From positions 1,736,001 through 1,800,000 of the forward strand of contig NZ_CP120683.1 in assembly GCF_030506325.1 (NCBI RefSeq): DNA of 64,000 nucleotides, given 5' to 3'. Position numbers and translations under genes: made by a program. This stretch comes from Tunicatimonas pelagia (lineage in GTDB: Bacteria > Bacteroidota > Bacteroidia > Cytophagales > Cyclobacteriaceae). A model generated the notes under the pieces. It was not told the origin of the DNA. It saw only the letters and a program-made list of their open reading frames with translations, and did not search any database. Positions 34,760 through 44,066 of this stretch are shown here, one piece after another. The stretch's first letter is position 1, and each line of letters starts with the position of its first letter.

Positions 34760-34865
34760 TATGTGTTAAGGTATTATAGTGTTACGGTTCTGAGTTTGTT
34801 TGTAAAACCCTAAACTCAGAACACAAAATCTAAATACTATAACACTTCGCACCATAACACTCTAA
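34760..34865. repeat. Nested inverted-repeat cluster between uppS and rnhB
   Basis: An inner pair GTTCTGAGTTT (34787-34797) and AAACTCAGAAC (34812-34822) is exact, and outer text GTATTATAGTGTT / AATACTATAACAC is complementary with two mismatches. ATAACAC/GTGTTA words recur across the interval. It is downstream of rnhB on the minus strand and may also end that transcript, but it lacks a U-run, so I class it as a repeat. Confidence 0.7.
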
Positions 34866-34873
34866 CACCATCG

Positions 34874-35452
34874 CTATTTACATCCCGCGAAGCTTCTACG
34901 GTGCCAAGGAGTAATACTGTACTGCTGAATAGCCTTTCGGTGAGCGGGGGTTGGATAGCCAACGTTGCGCTCCCAGCCGTACTGAGGATATTCTTGAGCC
35001 AAATGCTGCATCAAAGTATCCCGGTAGGTTTTTGCTAAAACCGAGGCAGCGGCAATGGAAAAATACTGCTGATCGCCCTTTACAATACACTGGTGAGGAA
35101 TTGAAGAATATGGCTGGAAGCGATTGCCGTCAACTAAAACGAGCTGGGGCGGTAATGTTAGGGCGTCTAGGGCGCGGTGCATTGCTAGAAAAGAAGCATT
35201 CAAGATATTAATTTCATCAATCTGCTGATTGCTTACTTCGGCTACCGCGTAAGCCAGGGCTTGCTGCTTGATTTCCACCGCTAGTTGGCTCCGTTGTTCA
35301 GCCGACAGTCGTTTAGAGTCTGTCAGAATTGGGTGGGTAAATGCCTTGGGTAAGATGACAGCAGCAGCCACTACCGGCCCGGCCAAACATCCTCGTCCTA
35401 CCTCATCACAACCCGCTTCTACCAAGTCAGCGGTAAATGCACTTTTTAACAT
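34874..35452 (-). CDS. rnhB: Ribonuclease HII
   Basis: A 192-residue RNase HII that removes RNA from RNA-DNA hybrids and single ribonucleotides. AGCDEVGRGCLAGPVVAAAV near residue 14 carries the Asp-Glu catalytic pair, LVDGNRF near 105 the third Asp, and SIAAASVLAKTYRDTLM near 130 with its Asp the fourth acid. The C-terminal NVGYPTPAHRKAIQQYSITPWHRRSF is also typical. Length is normal. It is preceded on both sides by intergenic repeats and is probably its own transcript. Start ATG at 35452 gives a normal N-terminus. Confidence 0.96.
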   Translation of the reverse strand: MLKSAFTADLVEAGCDEVGRGCLAGPVVAAAVILPKAFTHPILTDSKRLSAEQRSQLAVEIKQQALAYAVAEVSNQQIDEINILNASFLAMHRALDALTLPPQLVLVDGNRFQPYSSIPHQCIVKGDQQYFSIAAASVLAKTYRDTLMQHLAQEYPQYGWERNVGYPTPAHRKAIQQYSITPWHRRSFAGCK

Positions 35453-35469
35453 TTTTTAACAGTTTAAGA

Positions 35470-35547
35470 GTCGATAGTCCACAGTCTACGGTCGACAGCA
35501 CATGACCCATAGACATTATTTCTGCGTACAGCAAGTCACTGTGGACT
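35470..35547. repeat. Intergenic inverted repeat of the GTCGATAGTCCACAG family
   Basis: AGTCCACAGT (35476-35485) is the exact reverse complement of 35538-35547. The 15-mer GTCGATAGTCCACAG at 35470-35484 is identical to 7511-7525. The spacing between arms (about 52 bases) is the same as in the first copy. It is between rnhB and the DUF1684 gene. Confidence 0.8.
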
Positions 35548-35556
35548 GAATACTTA

Positions 35557-36174
35557 CTATTCATCAAAATTCTTCTCTCCTACCGGAATAGGAATATCCA
35601 GTACGTTTTCTCGGGGCGGAAGCGGACAACTAAACGTAGGGTTGTAAGCGCAGTAAGGATTGTAGGCCAGGTTAAAATCCAGACTCAAAGTTTTTTGTCC
35701 GGTACGGCTGGGCATTTCTACGTTGAGGTAGCGTCCGCCCCCGTAGGTTTCTTCTCCGCTGGTAGCATCAGCAAAGGCCACAAATAGCATGGGCGGTTGC
35801 TGCTGCTCAAAAGGTTGTAGTACTAGCAGTCGCTGAGGTCGTTCCTCAATTTCAAAATCGGCGTAGCCGTAGCGAATGTATTTCTCATCCTTCCCATCGG
35901 AAGTAGGTAAGGTGAGTAGCTTATGATCTTCAACGCGCTTTAGTCGAGCAGCCACTTGGTAAGCCGGATTAGGCTCGTAGTAACTTAGTTCCTTAAATTG
36001 CACACTATCCGGCGCAAAGGGCGACTCGTCGGAGCCCCGCAGAAAGTTGCGAATATTTTCCCGCTCCTTTAGAATACGTTCGGTATAGTCTTCTTCACTC
36101 TCCCCGCCTTGCAGCGCATAAACCAGTATTGCTACACTAACCAAACCAACCACCGCTAGTACTACCTTATTCAT
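35557..36174 (-). CDS. DUF1684 family protein
   Basis: A 205-residue protein with an N-terminal hydrophobic segment (VVLAVVGLVSVAILVYAL), so it is probably anchored or exported. The C-terminal hallmark of DUF1684 is present: DFNLAYNPYCAYNPTFSCPL, followed by PPRENVLDIPIPVGEKNF. KFKELSYYEPNPAYQVAAR-like text (near 60-75) is also typical, and the central beta-rich region ends before it. Biochemical function of this family is unknown to me. It stands alone on the minus strand, divergent from the cold-shock-domain gene, with 96 bp between them. Confidence 0.9.
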   Translation of the reverse strand: MNKVVLAVVGLVSVAILVYALQGGESEEDYTERILKERENIRNFLRGSDESPFAPDSVQFKELSYYEPNPAYQVAARLKRVEDHKLLTLPTSDGKDEKYIRYGYADFEIEERPQRLLVLQPFEQQQPPMLFVAFADATSGEETYGGGRYLNVEMPSRTGQKTLSLDFNLAYNPYCAYNPTFSCPLPPRENVLDIPIPVGEKNFDE

Positions 36175-36270
36175 AAATTCAGTAATATTTAATATTGCTC
36201 ACTAAAAGGATTTTTCCACAAAGAAACGTTTCTTGCAAAGAGTTCGTTGCAAAGTAAATAACAATAAAAT

Positions 36271-36714
36271 ATGGCGAAATCGCGAGACACATTTAATAAG
36301 AAAGAAAAAGAGAAAAAACGGCAGAAGAAGAAGCAAGAGAAGCAACAGCGGAAAGAAGAGCGGCAAGAGAATTCTTCCGGCAGTAGCCTGGATAATATGA
36401 TTGCCTACGTAGACGAAAATGGCAATCTTACTGATACTCCGCCTGACCCTGACAAAAAGAAAAAAGTAAAAGCCGAAGACATTGTGATTGGTATTCCTCC
36501 TAAAGAGAAAGAAGATGAATCACCGGTTCGCACTGGGCGAGTAGAGTTCTTCAACGATGAAAAAGGGTACGGCTTCATAAAAGATACCGACAAACAGGAG
36601 AAATTCTTCGTACACGTTACCGGACTGGTAGACGAAATACAAGAAGGCGACATTGTTACCTTTGAACTAGAGCAAGGCCCCAGAGGGATGAATGCGGTTC
36701 AGGTAAAGAAGTAG
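36271..36714 (+). CDS. Cold-shock-domain protein with Lys-rich N-terminal extension
   Basis: A 147-residue protein. The C-terminal 62 residues form a cold-shock domain: GRVEFFNDEKGYGFIKD carries the RNP1-like aromatic motif and KFFVHVTGL the RNP2-like one. The first half is very rich in Lys, Glu and Gln (EKEKKRQKKKQEKQQRKEER), probably disordered and nucleic-acid binding. Such long versions are common in Bacteroidota. It is followed by a terminator and then a DEAD-box helicase, a functional pair often seen in cold response and RNA remodelling. Repeated TTGCAAAG words (36233-36253) lie just upstream and may be regulatory, but I cannot define a promoter. Confidence 0.92.
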   Translation: MAKSRDTFNKKEKEKKRQKKKQEKQQRKEERQENSSGSSLDNMIAYVDENGNLTDTPPDPDKKKKVKAEDIVIGIPPKEKEDESPVRTGRVEFFNDEKGYGFIKDTDKQEKFFVHVTGLVDEIQEGDIVTFELEQGPRGMNAVQVKK

Positions 36715-36777
36715 ATATTCCTTCGTCTAATTTTTTCCTATCAAGTCAGTTAGCTTACTAATTACACTCCTATCATC

Positions 36778-36803
36778 AGGTGTACCCAATCTTTGGTACA
36801 CCT
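36778..36803 (+). terminator. Intrinsic terminator after the cold-shock-domain gene
   Basis: AGGTGTACC (36778-36786) pairs exactly with 36795-36803 around an 8-base loop, then a U-rich tail ATTTATTTTCTA. It lies 63 bp past the stop, so the helicase gene probably has its own promoter within the next 130 bp. Confidence 0.85.
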
Positions 36804-36937
36804 ATTTATTTTCTATCTATTCACTTTACCGCAAGCTTTTGAGCAAAAAATGATTACACACTCAGAAGTTTGATACTACTCACTCTTAAAAATTGAGAAT
36901 ACAGCCAATTACTGCGGTATTCTATGAATTCAAGTAT

Positions 36938-38215
36938 ATGACGTTTCAAGACTTAGAAATTACTGAACCCATACTAAAGGCGTTACAAGCTCAGGGGTAC
37001 ACCCATCCTACTCCTATTCAACAAAAAGCGATTCCGGTGCTGCTTCGTAAGCGAGATTTGCTCGGTTGTGCTCAAACGGGCACGGGTAAAACGGCTGCTT
37101 TTTCCGTTCCCATTCTTCACCACCTTCACCTTGATCGGCAACGGTCAACGAAGCGACGCAAGATTAAAGCCCTAATCGTAACCCCCACCCGGGAACTGGC
37201 TATTCAGATAGGGGACAACTTTACGGCTTACAGCAAATTCACTACTATTAAAAACACAGTCATTTTTGGTGGAGTGAAGCAAGGCGCGCAAGTGCAGGCA
37301 CTTCAGCAGGGCGTGGATGTACTGATTGCTACCCCGGGTCGCCTGATCGACTTGCTCGGGCAGGGCATCATCACCTTTAGGGATATTGAATACTTTGTGC
37401 TCGATGAGGCCGACCGAATGCTAGACATGGGCTTTATTCATGACATTCGAAAGATTATTGCCCGGCTGCCCGAAGAACGGCAATCGCTATTCTTCTCGGC
37501 CACCATGCCCCCTGACATTGTGGATTTATCGCGTAAAATTCTGGGTAACCCTGAAAAAGTGGTGGTAAAACCTGAGCAAACCACGGCGGAGAAGGTGCGG
37601 CAGTCTATTTATTTTGTTGAGAAAAAAGGGAAGATTAAGCTGCTGACTCACTTACTGCAAACCGAACCTATTAAGTCGGTACTGGTGTTTTCCCGAACCA
37701 AGCACGGAGCCAACAAAATTGTAAAGCTGCTCGATCGGGCGAATATTCGGGCCAGTGCTATCCACGGCAATAAATCGCAAACGGCACGACAAAAAGCACT
37801 GAATAGCTTTAAAAGTGGCGAATTAAAGGTACTGGTCGCCACCGATATTGCCGCTCGAGGCATTGATGTAGAAGAACTGTCGCACGTAGTGAATTATGAT
37901 CTGCCTAATGTTCCTGAAACCTACGTCCATCGCATTGGACGCACCGGGCGGGCGGGTGCCAGTGGAAAAGCACTGTCGTTCTGCGATACGGAGGAGCGGG
38001 CGTACCTGCGCGATATTCAGAAGACGATCAATCAGAAAATTCCGGTAGTTGCTGACCATCCTTTCACAGGCGAAGGTTTTGAGCCTACGGCTGACCAGCG
38101 TACTACCCAGCAGAAGCCATCATCAAGACCACGAACCGCGGTAGCTGAAAACGATAATGCTACGAAACCGAAGTCTCGCCGCCCGTATTGGAAAAAGCGT
38201 CGGCCACAGAAATAA
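36938..38215 (+). CDS. RhlE-type DEAD-box RNA helicase
   Basis: A 425-residue helicase. Q-motif and start [20 protein letters not shown] at the ATG at 36938, then motif [11 protein letters not shown], Ia [58 protein letters not shown] and [12 protein letters not shown]. The frame is open to 36893 but the extra 15 residues ([15 protein letters not shown]) do not belong to the family. The C-terminal tail is short and basic ([16 protein letters not shown]), as in RhlE-type rather than DeaD-type helicases. It acts in rRNA and mRNA remodelling. It follows the cold-shock-domain gene but after a terminator. Confidence 0.94.
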   Translation: MTFQDLEITEPILKALQAQGYTHPTPIQQKAIPVLLRKRDLLGCAQTGTGKTAAFSVPILHHLHLDRQRSTKRRKIKALIVTPTRELAIQIGDNFTAYSKFTTIKNTVIFGGVKQGAQVQALQQGVDVLIATPGRLIDLLGQGIITFRDIEYFVLDEADRMLDMGFIHDIRKIIARLPEERQSLFFSATMPPDIVDLSRKILGNPEKVVVKPEQTTAEKVRQSIYFVEKKGKIKLLTHLLQTEPIKSVLVFSRTKHGANKIVKLLDRANIRASAIHGNKSQTARQKALNSFKSGELKVLVATDIAARGIDVEELSHVVNYDLPNVPETYVHRIGRTGRAGASGKALSFCDTEERAYLRDIQKTINQKIPVVADHPFTGEGFEPTADQRTTQQKPSSRPRTAVAENDNATKPKSRRPYWKKRRPQK

Positions 38216-38289
38216 GCAATAGTTTAAAATTAACAAAAGCATAACACCGCAGATCAAAAAGATACTCCACATTAGTAGTATACTACGGC

Positions 38290-38904
38290 ATGAGAGAGTT
38301 ACTACTGAGTGGATCGATGCTGCGTGAGTGCTTAAGTGAAAAAGAGTACCGTAAGTACGGAAGAAAAATCAGCTACTGCCGGGGTGATTTTGTCTATCTG
38401 CCAACCGATCGTCTGGACACACTTTTTATTATTGAACGAGGAGTTATTAAACTGGGCAATTATTCTCCCAAAGGCACTGAAGTAACCTACGATATTGTTT
38501 ACCCGGGCGAGTTCATCGGAAACCTTCAGTATCTTCCCAACACGATCTTCAGCGAATTTGCCAAAGCGTTGTCTCCCGTTGAAGTATATTCTTATCCCAC
38601 CCCACTTTTCAAGGAAGTAATTCGGCAGGACGCCGACATTGCCGAGCGTTTTCATGCGGTAATGGCCCGCCGTTGGTGCCGGGCTGAAACCAAATTATTT
38701 GTTAATGCATCCCTCAGCCCCGGCGAACGGGTTGAACAATTATTGCAGCAGTACAGCCAAAAGGTTGCTGCCGAAGGAGGAAAATTCATCACCGTCAGCA
38801 CATTACTTACCCAAAAAGATATTGCCGATTTAACCGGACTTACCCGACAAACGGTTGCTCAAATAATGAGAAACACTAAGAGCAGTTGTATTAAGGTAGC
38901 ATGA
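38290..38904 (+). CDS. Crp/Fnr-family transcriptional regulator
   Basis: A 204-residue regulator. The N-terminal two thirds form a cNMP-binding-like beta-roll (GDFVYLPTDRLDTLFIIERG, YSPKGTEVTYDIVYPGEFIG), and a long helix leads to a C-terminal winged helix with TQKDIADLTGLTRQTVAQIM, the Crp HTH. The cAMP-contacting Arg/Glu pair is not obvious, and there is no Cys cluster for an iron-sulfur centre, so the signal is unknown. It lies 74 bp after the helicase and 100 bp before the Oar-like receptor on the same strand; it may regulate that receptor, which is inference only. Confidence 0.93.
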   Translation: MRELLLSGSMLRECLSEKEYRKYGRKISYCRGDFVYLPTDRLDTLFIIERGVIKLGNYSPKGTEVTYDIVYPGEFIGNLQYLPNTIFSEFAKALSPVEVYSYPTPLFKEVIRQDADIAERFHAVMARRWCRAETKLFVNASLSPGERVEQLLQQYSQKVAAEGGKFITVSTLLTQKDIADLTGLTRQTVAQIMRNTKSSCIKVA

Positions 38905-39004
38905 AATCTGTGTTAAGCTTTCTTAACTGTTAATTTTTAACATTTAGGCCCAAGCCCTACCTGATAGCTTTGCGCTTTTAATTAATCACCTAAACTTTTT
39001 GGCG

Positions 39005-42000
39005 ATGACAAAAGCGTATACGATGTATGTAAAAAGGGCAATTTTTATCTTGTTAACTGCTGCTGCACCACTGAACTCACTATGGGCGCAGTCTACCAAT
39101 GCTTCAATTGTGGGGAATATTAATGACGAGAACGGTGATCCGCTACCGGGAGCTACCATTGTGGTTCAAAACGCATCAACCGGCTTTAAGACCGGTACTG
39201 TATCCAATGTGAAGGGCGAGTATCAAATGCAGCAGCTTCCGCTGGGTGGCCCGTACACTGTGACAACTTCTTTCGTGGGCTACGGCGATACTCGCAAAAC
39301 GGGCTATCAGTTAAACCAAGGCGATCAGCTTATAATTGATTTTTTCTTACGGGAGGCGGCTGAAGAACTAGAAGAAATCGTCATTACTGATGAATCATTA
39401 CGGTCTAGAATGCAACGGGAGGGTAATGCTACCAGTATTCGGGCCGCTCAAATTAAGAAGTTGCCTAACGAAGGACGTAATTTCACCAACCTCACTAGTC
39501 TATCGCCCTTGCAAGGAGGTGGTTCTATTAACTTAGGCGGGCAACGGCGCACATCAACCAATATTACGGTAGACGGGGTAAACGCCCGAAACCAGCTCAC
39601 CGCCGGAGAGATTGGCCGTGGGCCGTATACCATTTCATTGGAAGCTATTCGGGAGTTTGAGGTAGCTACCAACGTCTATGATGTTACCCAAGGTCGTCAG
39701 GCTGGTGGCGCATTAAATGCAGTTACTAAGTCAGGTACTAATGAGTTGGAAGGAACTGCTTTCGTGTACCATCGTAACGATGCGCTGGCGAGTGATCTTG
39801 ATATTCAGGGGCGAGCCCGCAGCGAAGATTTTTATAATTATCAGTGGGGCTTTAGCTTAGGTGGGCCGATTATCCGGGATAAAATGCACTTTTTCGTAGC
39901 CTACGACCGCCAGGATGCGGGAGAGCCCGTATTCATTGCTGATATCAGAAGCGAAGCTGATGAAGAGCTTCTGGATATTCGTCGAGATACTCTACAAAAA
40001 TTTATTGATGTAGCCCGAAGTGTGTACGGAGTAAGCGATGAGCAGCAGGTCGGCGAGTTCAGTCGAGAAACCGTCGCTAATACCTTATTCACCCGTATAG
40101 ACTGGCAGCTAAATGATCGTCATCGCTTAACTCTACGTAACAACTACTCGGACTGGAATCGTCCGCTAAGCGTTTTTGATAATTCCGATATTGAGTTAGC
40201 CGAATCAGTAGGAAGCTTTTCATCCGAAGAAAATAGCCTCCTACTATCGTTGCGGTCTAATTTTTCGCCCAGTTTTACCAATGAGTTTAAAGTGCAGTAC
40301 CAACGGGCTGAGCGAGCTTTTGTACCTAACTCGCAATTACCTTCTTCTAACATACCGCGGGCGATTGTGGCGGTAACATCGCCTTTCCCAACAGCAGATA
40401 ACCCCAACGCTACCAGCACGGTTGATGTACAGATTGGAGGACAGCGATTTACTCCCGAAACCAATCTCGAGCAACAGATTCATTTAGTGAATACGGCTTA
40501 CGTGCAAACCGGTAAGTTGAACTTCACCTTCGGAACGGACAATATGATTACCTACCTGGAAACGCTGCTATCGAACGAACAGAACGGACGGTTCTTTTTT
40601 AGCAGCTTGGAAGATTTTGAGAACCAGAACCCCTCGCGCTACGCCCGCGAAGTTCCGCTACGGGGCTTACCTATTGTAGAACAAACAGTACTGGATTTAT
40701 CACTCTTTGCTCAGATGGACTTTAACCCTACGCCCAATATCAGTACCATGATTGGGCTGCGCTACGATGCCACCGCTTTTTTGGAAGGAGCCGATTATAA
40801 CTCCGCCCTCGATGAGGATTTGGGCATTCGTACCGACCGTCGCCCCGCCGATTGGAATAATATTCAGCCCCGCTTTCAGGTCGCTTGGAACGTGGGGGGC
40901 AATGAGCGCGATTTTATCAAATTCGGGGGCGGTATTTTCTCCTCCCAACCACATTACTACGCGCAAGTAAATAATATTCAGAATAGTGGAGTGTTGCTAG
41001 GCGCAGTGGATGTTAGCGAGAATGTACCGTTTCCTGACTTTATTTCGTACCGTAACGACCCGAGTACTGTACCCGGTGTACTAGAAGGGGAAGAACCATT
41101 TTCTACCATTAATGCGGTAGGTGAAGATTTTGAAGTTCCTTCTACTTTTAAAGCGAACTTCAGCTACACTCGTTTAATTTCCGATCGGCTTAGCGTAACC
41201 GTTAACGGATTAATCAGCCGCACTTGGAACAATTACGTGTACCAAGAACGCAACTTAGTAGACGAACCTTTTTTCCGCATTGAACGAGAGGCCAACCGAG
41301 GGGTATTTGTTCCGGCTGAAACTATCGACGAAAATGGACGCAATAACTGGCTAAATTCGCGCAAAACCGAGCGGGCTGGTCGGGCGTTAGAACTAACCTC
41401 CGAAGGCGAGCTCGACCAAATGGCCGTGATTGTGGAAGCCAACTACCGCATTGGTAAAGACGGCTACTTAAGTGCCAGCTATACGGCTAACCGGGCGAAA
41501 GATAATTCATCGTACAACTGCTGCGTAGCCAACACTTCTACCTTCCTTCCGGTGAAGGACGACCCGCGTGATCTGAACTACGGCTTTTCCGATAACCACT
41601 TTAACTCTAAGTTAGTAGTTAACTTTTCTAGTCCGAGTGTGGCAGGCTTTACGTTGGGAGCCACTTTCATTGGCTCGGGCGGAACCCGCTACTCACTACA
41701 CGCGGCCGGAGGGGGCAGTAGCCTTAATGGTGACTTTAACCTTCGTAACGACTTGGCCTATATTTTTGACCCGAATGACCCCAGCACCCCAGAAAATATC
41801 CGCGAAGATTTGCTCACCGTGCTGGATGATGCCGAAACTCCCGATGGATTTAAAGAGTACATACGCGATAATTTCGGACGTATTGTTGAGCGAAACGGTG
41901 GAGTGAACCCTTTTGCCGCTACGCTAGACTTACGACTTATCAAACGTATCACTTTGTTCGACGATCACGGATTAGAACTTTCCGCAGATATGTTCAATTT

Positions 42001-42187
42001 TACTAACTTCCTGGATAAAGATTGGGGAGTAAATCACAATTACCGGCGAAGACAAGACTTTATGCGTATACAAGGATTTGATCAGGCGGCTCAACAGTAC
42101 GGTTATTCGGTGAATACAACCCGCGGCCGAGAACCGATTGGCGGAACACCCTGGCGTTTACAGCTCGGACTGCGGTACAGTTTCTAG
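39005..42187 (+). CDS. Oar-like TonB-dependent outer-membrane receptor
   Basis: A protein of about 1060 residues. The start at the ATG at 39005 (MTKAYTMYVKRAIFILLTAA) gives a signal peptide ending in SLWAQ; the TTG at 38999 is a weaker choice. A Cna-B/regulatory-like domain follows (ASIVGNINDENGDPLPGATI), then a plug with LPNEGRNFTNLTSLSP and SGTNELEGTAFVYHRNDALA, features of the Oar/TonB_dep_Rec group linked in Myxococcus to export of protein signals. The barrel ends PWRLQLGLRYSF. It has no SusD partner. A terminator follows. Upstream is a Crp/Fnr gene on the same strand. Substrate unknown. Confidence 0.92.
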   Translation: MTKAYTMYVKRAIFILLTAAAPLNSLWAQSTNASIVGNINDENGDPLPGATIVVQNASTGFKTGTVSNVKGEYQMQQLPLGGPYTVTTSFVGYGDTRKTGYQLNQGDQLIIDFFLREAAEELEEIVITDESLRSRMQREGNATSIRAAQIKKLPNEGRNFTNLTSLSPLQGGGSINLGGQRRTSTNITVDGVNARNQLTAGEIGRGPYTISLEAIREFEVATNVYDVTQGRQAGGALNAVTKSGTNELEGTAFVYHRNDALASDLDIQGRARSEDFYNYQWGFSLGGPIIRDKMHFFVAYDRQDAGEPVFIADIRSEADEELLDIRRDTLQKFIDVARSVYGVSDEQQVGEFSRETVANTLFTRIDWQLNDRHRLTLRNNYSDWNRPLSVFDNSDIELAESVGSFSSEENSLLLSLRSNFSPSFTNEFKVQYQRAERAFVPNSQLPSSNIPRAIVAVTSPFPTADNPNATSTVDVQIGGQRFTPETNLEQQIHLVNTAYVQTGKLNFTFGTDNMITYLETLLSNEQNGRFFFSSLEDFENQNPSRYAREVPLRGLPIVEQTVLDLSLFAQMDFNPTPNISTMIGLRYDATAFLEGADYNSALDEDLGIRTDRRPADWNNIQPRFQVAWNVGGNERDFIKFGGGIFSSQPHYYAQVNNIQNSGVLLGAVDVSENVPFPDFISYRNDPSTVPGVLEGEEPFSTINAVGEDFEVPSTFKANFSYTRLISDRLSVTVNGLISRTWNNYVYQERNLVDEPFFRIEREANRGVFVPAETIDENGRNNWLNSRKTERAGRALELTSEGELDQMAVIVEANYRIGKDGYLSASYTANRAKDNSSYNCCVANTSTFLPVKDDPRDLNYGFSDNHFNSKLVVNFSSPSVAGFTLGATFIGSGGTRYSLHAAGGGSSLNGDFNLRNDLAYIFDPNDPSTPENIREDLLTVLDDAETPDGFKEYIRDNFGRIVERNGGVNPFAATLDLRLIKRITLFDDHGLELSADMFNFTNFLDKDWGVNHNYRRRQDFMRIQGFDQAAQQYGYSVNTTRGREPIGGTPWRLQLGLRYSF

Positions 42188-42213
42188 GCACCTACTTTAG
42201 CTACCTAATTCTT

Positions 42214-42241
42214 AAGCACTCTGGCAAAAGCTGGGGTGCTT
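42214..42241 (+). terminator. Intrinsic terminator after the Oar-like receptor
   Basis: AAGCACTCT (42214-42222) pairs with GGGGTGCTT (42233-42241), two pairs being G-U, then a run of five T. It lies 26 bp past the receptor stop. Confidence 0.85.
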
Positions 42242-42411
42242 TTTTGTTAGCACTATTACCCCAATTCGCCGTGAAGAAATACTCAATTGCCATTCCTTCT
42301 CCGAAGAATCTCGGCATATCGATGAACATTTATCCTAAGAAGCTCTTCGACAATAGATAGGCCAATTGCCTATTTCAGAAAACTTTTTAACCTTTTTATC
42401 TATAATTTTTT

Positions 42412-43320
42412 ATGAGCGAGCTAAGAACAAAAAATCAGTACGAAAAGCAGAATCCGCTAGATCAATATCCACGTCCTCCTTTTCCTCGGCAGCCTCAGGA
42501 ACGCCCAGGTGTTATTGGTAAGATGGAACCTTTACCCGATCACGGTGAAAAAAGCTATCAGGGCTTCGGGCGATTAAAAGGACGTAAAGCATTGATTACT
42601 GGCGGTGATTCCGGTATTGGCCGGGCTACGGCTATTGCTTTTGCCCGCGAAGGGGCTGATGTAGCCATTAACTATTTGCCTGAGGAAGAAGAGAATGCCC
42701 GGCAGGTAGTTGAATTAATAGAGGCTGAAGGGCGCCAAGCTGTTTCTATTCCGGGAGATATTGTCCAAGAAGACTTTTGCCAAACGCTAGTAGAAGAAGC
42801 CGTAAGCAAATTAGGTGGATTAGATATTGTAGTAAACAACGCTGGTCGCCAAACCGCTCAGCAATCGATTGAAGAGCTGACCACCGAGCAATACGACAAC
42901 ACTTTCAAGGTAAATGTGTACGCCCCCTTCTGGATTTGTAAGGCGGCTGTACCCCATCTAGAAGCCGGAGCTTCCATCATTAACACTGCTTCAGTGCAAA
43001 GCTTCGATCCATCAGAGAGTCTGCTCGACTACGCCCAAACGAAGGCCTGCAATGTGGCTTTCACTAAAGCCCTTTCGCAGCAAATGGCTGAAAAAGGTAT
43101 ACGGGTAAACGCCGTAGCTCCCGGCCCATTCTGGACTCCGCTCCAATCAAGTGGAGGACAGCCCCAGGATAAAATCGAAGAATTTGGCTCTACTACCCCG
43201 ATGGGTCGCCCCGGCCAACCAGCGGAAATAGCTCCTATCTACGTGTTGTTGGCATCGCAAGAATCAAGCTATATGACGGGCGAAGTGGTAAGCGTAACCG
43301 GAGGAATGATGCCGTACTAA
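42412..43320 (+). CDS. Short-chain dehydrogenase/reductase with N-terminal extension (YghA/YhdG-like)
   Basis: A 302-residue NAD(P)-dependent oxidoreductase. About 50 residues precede the Rossmann fold (PRPPFPRQPQERPGVIGKM), an extension typical of the YghA/YhdG subgroup. The cofactor motif is ITGGDSGIGRATAIAFAREG, NNAG is at 140, the catalytic Ser is in INTASVQSF and the Tyr-Lys pair in LLDYAQTKAC. The C-terminus PIYVLLASQESSYMTGEVVS then VTGG is standard. These proteins often belong to stress responses and act on unknown alcohols or aldehydes. It stands alone, with a terminator 31 bp downstream. Confidence 0.94.
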   Translation: MSELRTKNQYEKQNPLDQYPRPPFPRQPQERPGVIGKMEPLPDHGEKSYQGFGRLKGRKALITGGDSGIGRATAIAFAREGADVAINYLPEEEENARQVVELIEAEGRQAVSIPGDIVQEDFCQTLVEEAVSKLGGLDIVVNNAGRQTAQQSIEELTTEQYDNTFKVNVYAPFWICKAAVPHLEAGASIINTASVQSFDPSESLLDYAQTKACNVAFTKALSQQMAEKGIRVNAVAPGPFWTPLQSSGGQPQDKIEEFGSTTPMGRPGQPAEIAPIYVLLASQESSYMTGEVVSVTGGMMPY

Positions 43321-43350
43321 AGTGATTGACCACTAAAGGGATGAAAGAAT

Positions 43351-43377
43351 CCGGGGCTACGTAGCTTCGGTTTTTTT
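43351..43377 (+). terminator. Intrinsic terminator after the dehydrogenase gene
   Basis: CCGGGGCTA (43351-43359) pairs with TAGCTTCGG (43362-43370), with two G-U pairs, and seven T follow. It sits 31 bp past the stop codon. Confidence 0.85.
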
Positions 43378-43481
43378 GTGAGTGATACGAAAATGTTCTA
43401 CCAAGAAAGTAGTAGTCTGCTAAACCCATTTGATATTTTATCGTACCTTTATTCTAACAAGGATTTGGTTCCAAAGTCTGA

Positions 43482-43919
43482 ATGAATAAACTAGCACGTT
43501 CATACCGATTCATCGCCACTGTTTTAGCACTGCTGATATTAATTTCATCGGTGGGGTTTAGTGTGAACATGCACTTCTGCATGGGTGAGCTAGTGAGCGT
43601 AAGCCTCTTTGGTGAGGCAGAACCTTGTGCTATGGCTGCCAGTGAGCCGTCCTGTCACGCATCTGATACAGCTAAAATAAGCAAAATGGACTGTTGTCAA
43701 GACAGTTCGTTCTCGGTAAAATCGGAGGCTGAGGCTGCTACTTCCTACACAGTAGAGATTCCCCGGTCAGCACTAACCTCGCTAGTTTTACTGCCTTTCT
43801 TACCATTAGATTTCCTGCTTCCTACGACCAGCATTCTTACTGATTATCCCTATCTGGCGTATAAACCGCCTCTGCTGAGCCAAGATGTTCCTGTATTGGT
43901 TCAGTCACTCCTTATTTAA
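43482..43919 (+). CDS. HYC_CC_PP family protein
   Basis: A 145-residue small protein with an N-terminal membrane segment (FIATVLALLILISSVGFSVN). It fits the Bacteroidota HYC_CC_PP family by its motif order: MHFCMGEL near residue 30 (HFC instead of HYC), DCCQDSS near 70 and YKPPLL near the C-terminus. Extra Cys residues (EPCAMAASEPSCHAS) suggest metal binding. Members usually sit next to copper, silver or mercury handling genes, as here with an outer-membrane protein and a double-HMA protein. Function of the family is not established. The start ATG at 43482 gives the expected export signal. Confidence 0.82.
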   Translation: MNKLARSYRFIATVLALLILISSVGFSVNMHFCMGELVSVSLFGEAEPCAMAASEPSCHASDTAKISKMDCCQDSSFSVKSEAEAATSYTVEIPRSALTSLVLLPFLPLDFLLPTTSILTDYPYLAYKPPLLSQDVPVLVQSLLI

Positions 43920-44066
43920 ATCATCTTTTCTTCTGACGCAGAATATTCACTAGCAATGCTAGCGGGTATTCGCTATGTGTTGGTTGCTATTCTGAAGTAC
44001 GTGGCCTTCAAAAAGAATAGCATGAATTATAATTATCTGATTACTAGATTATTAAAAGAAGAAAAG

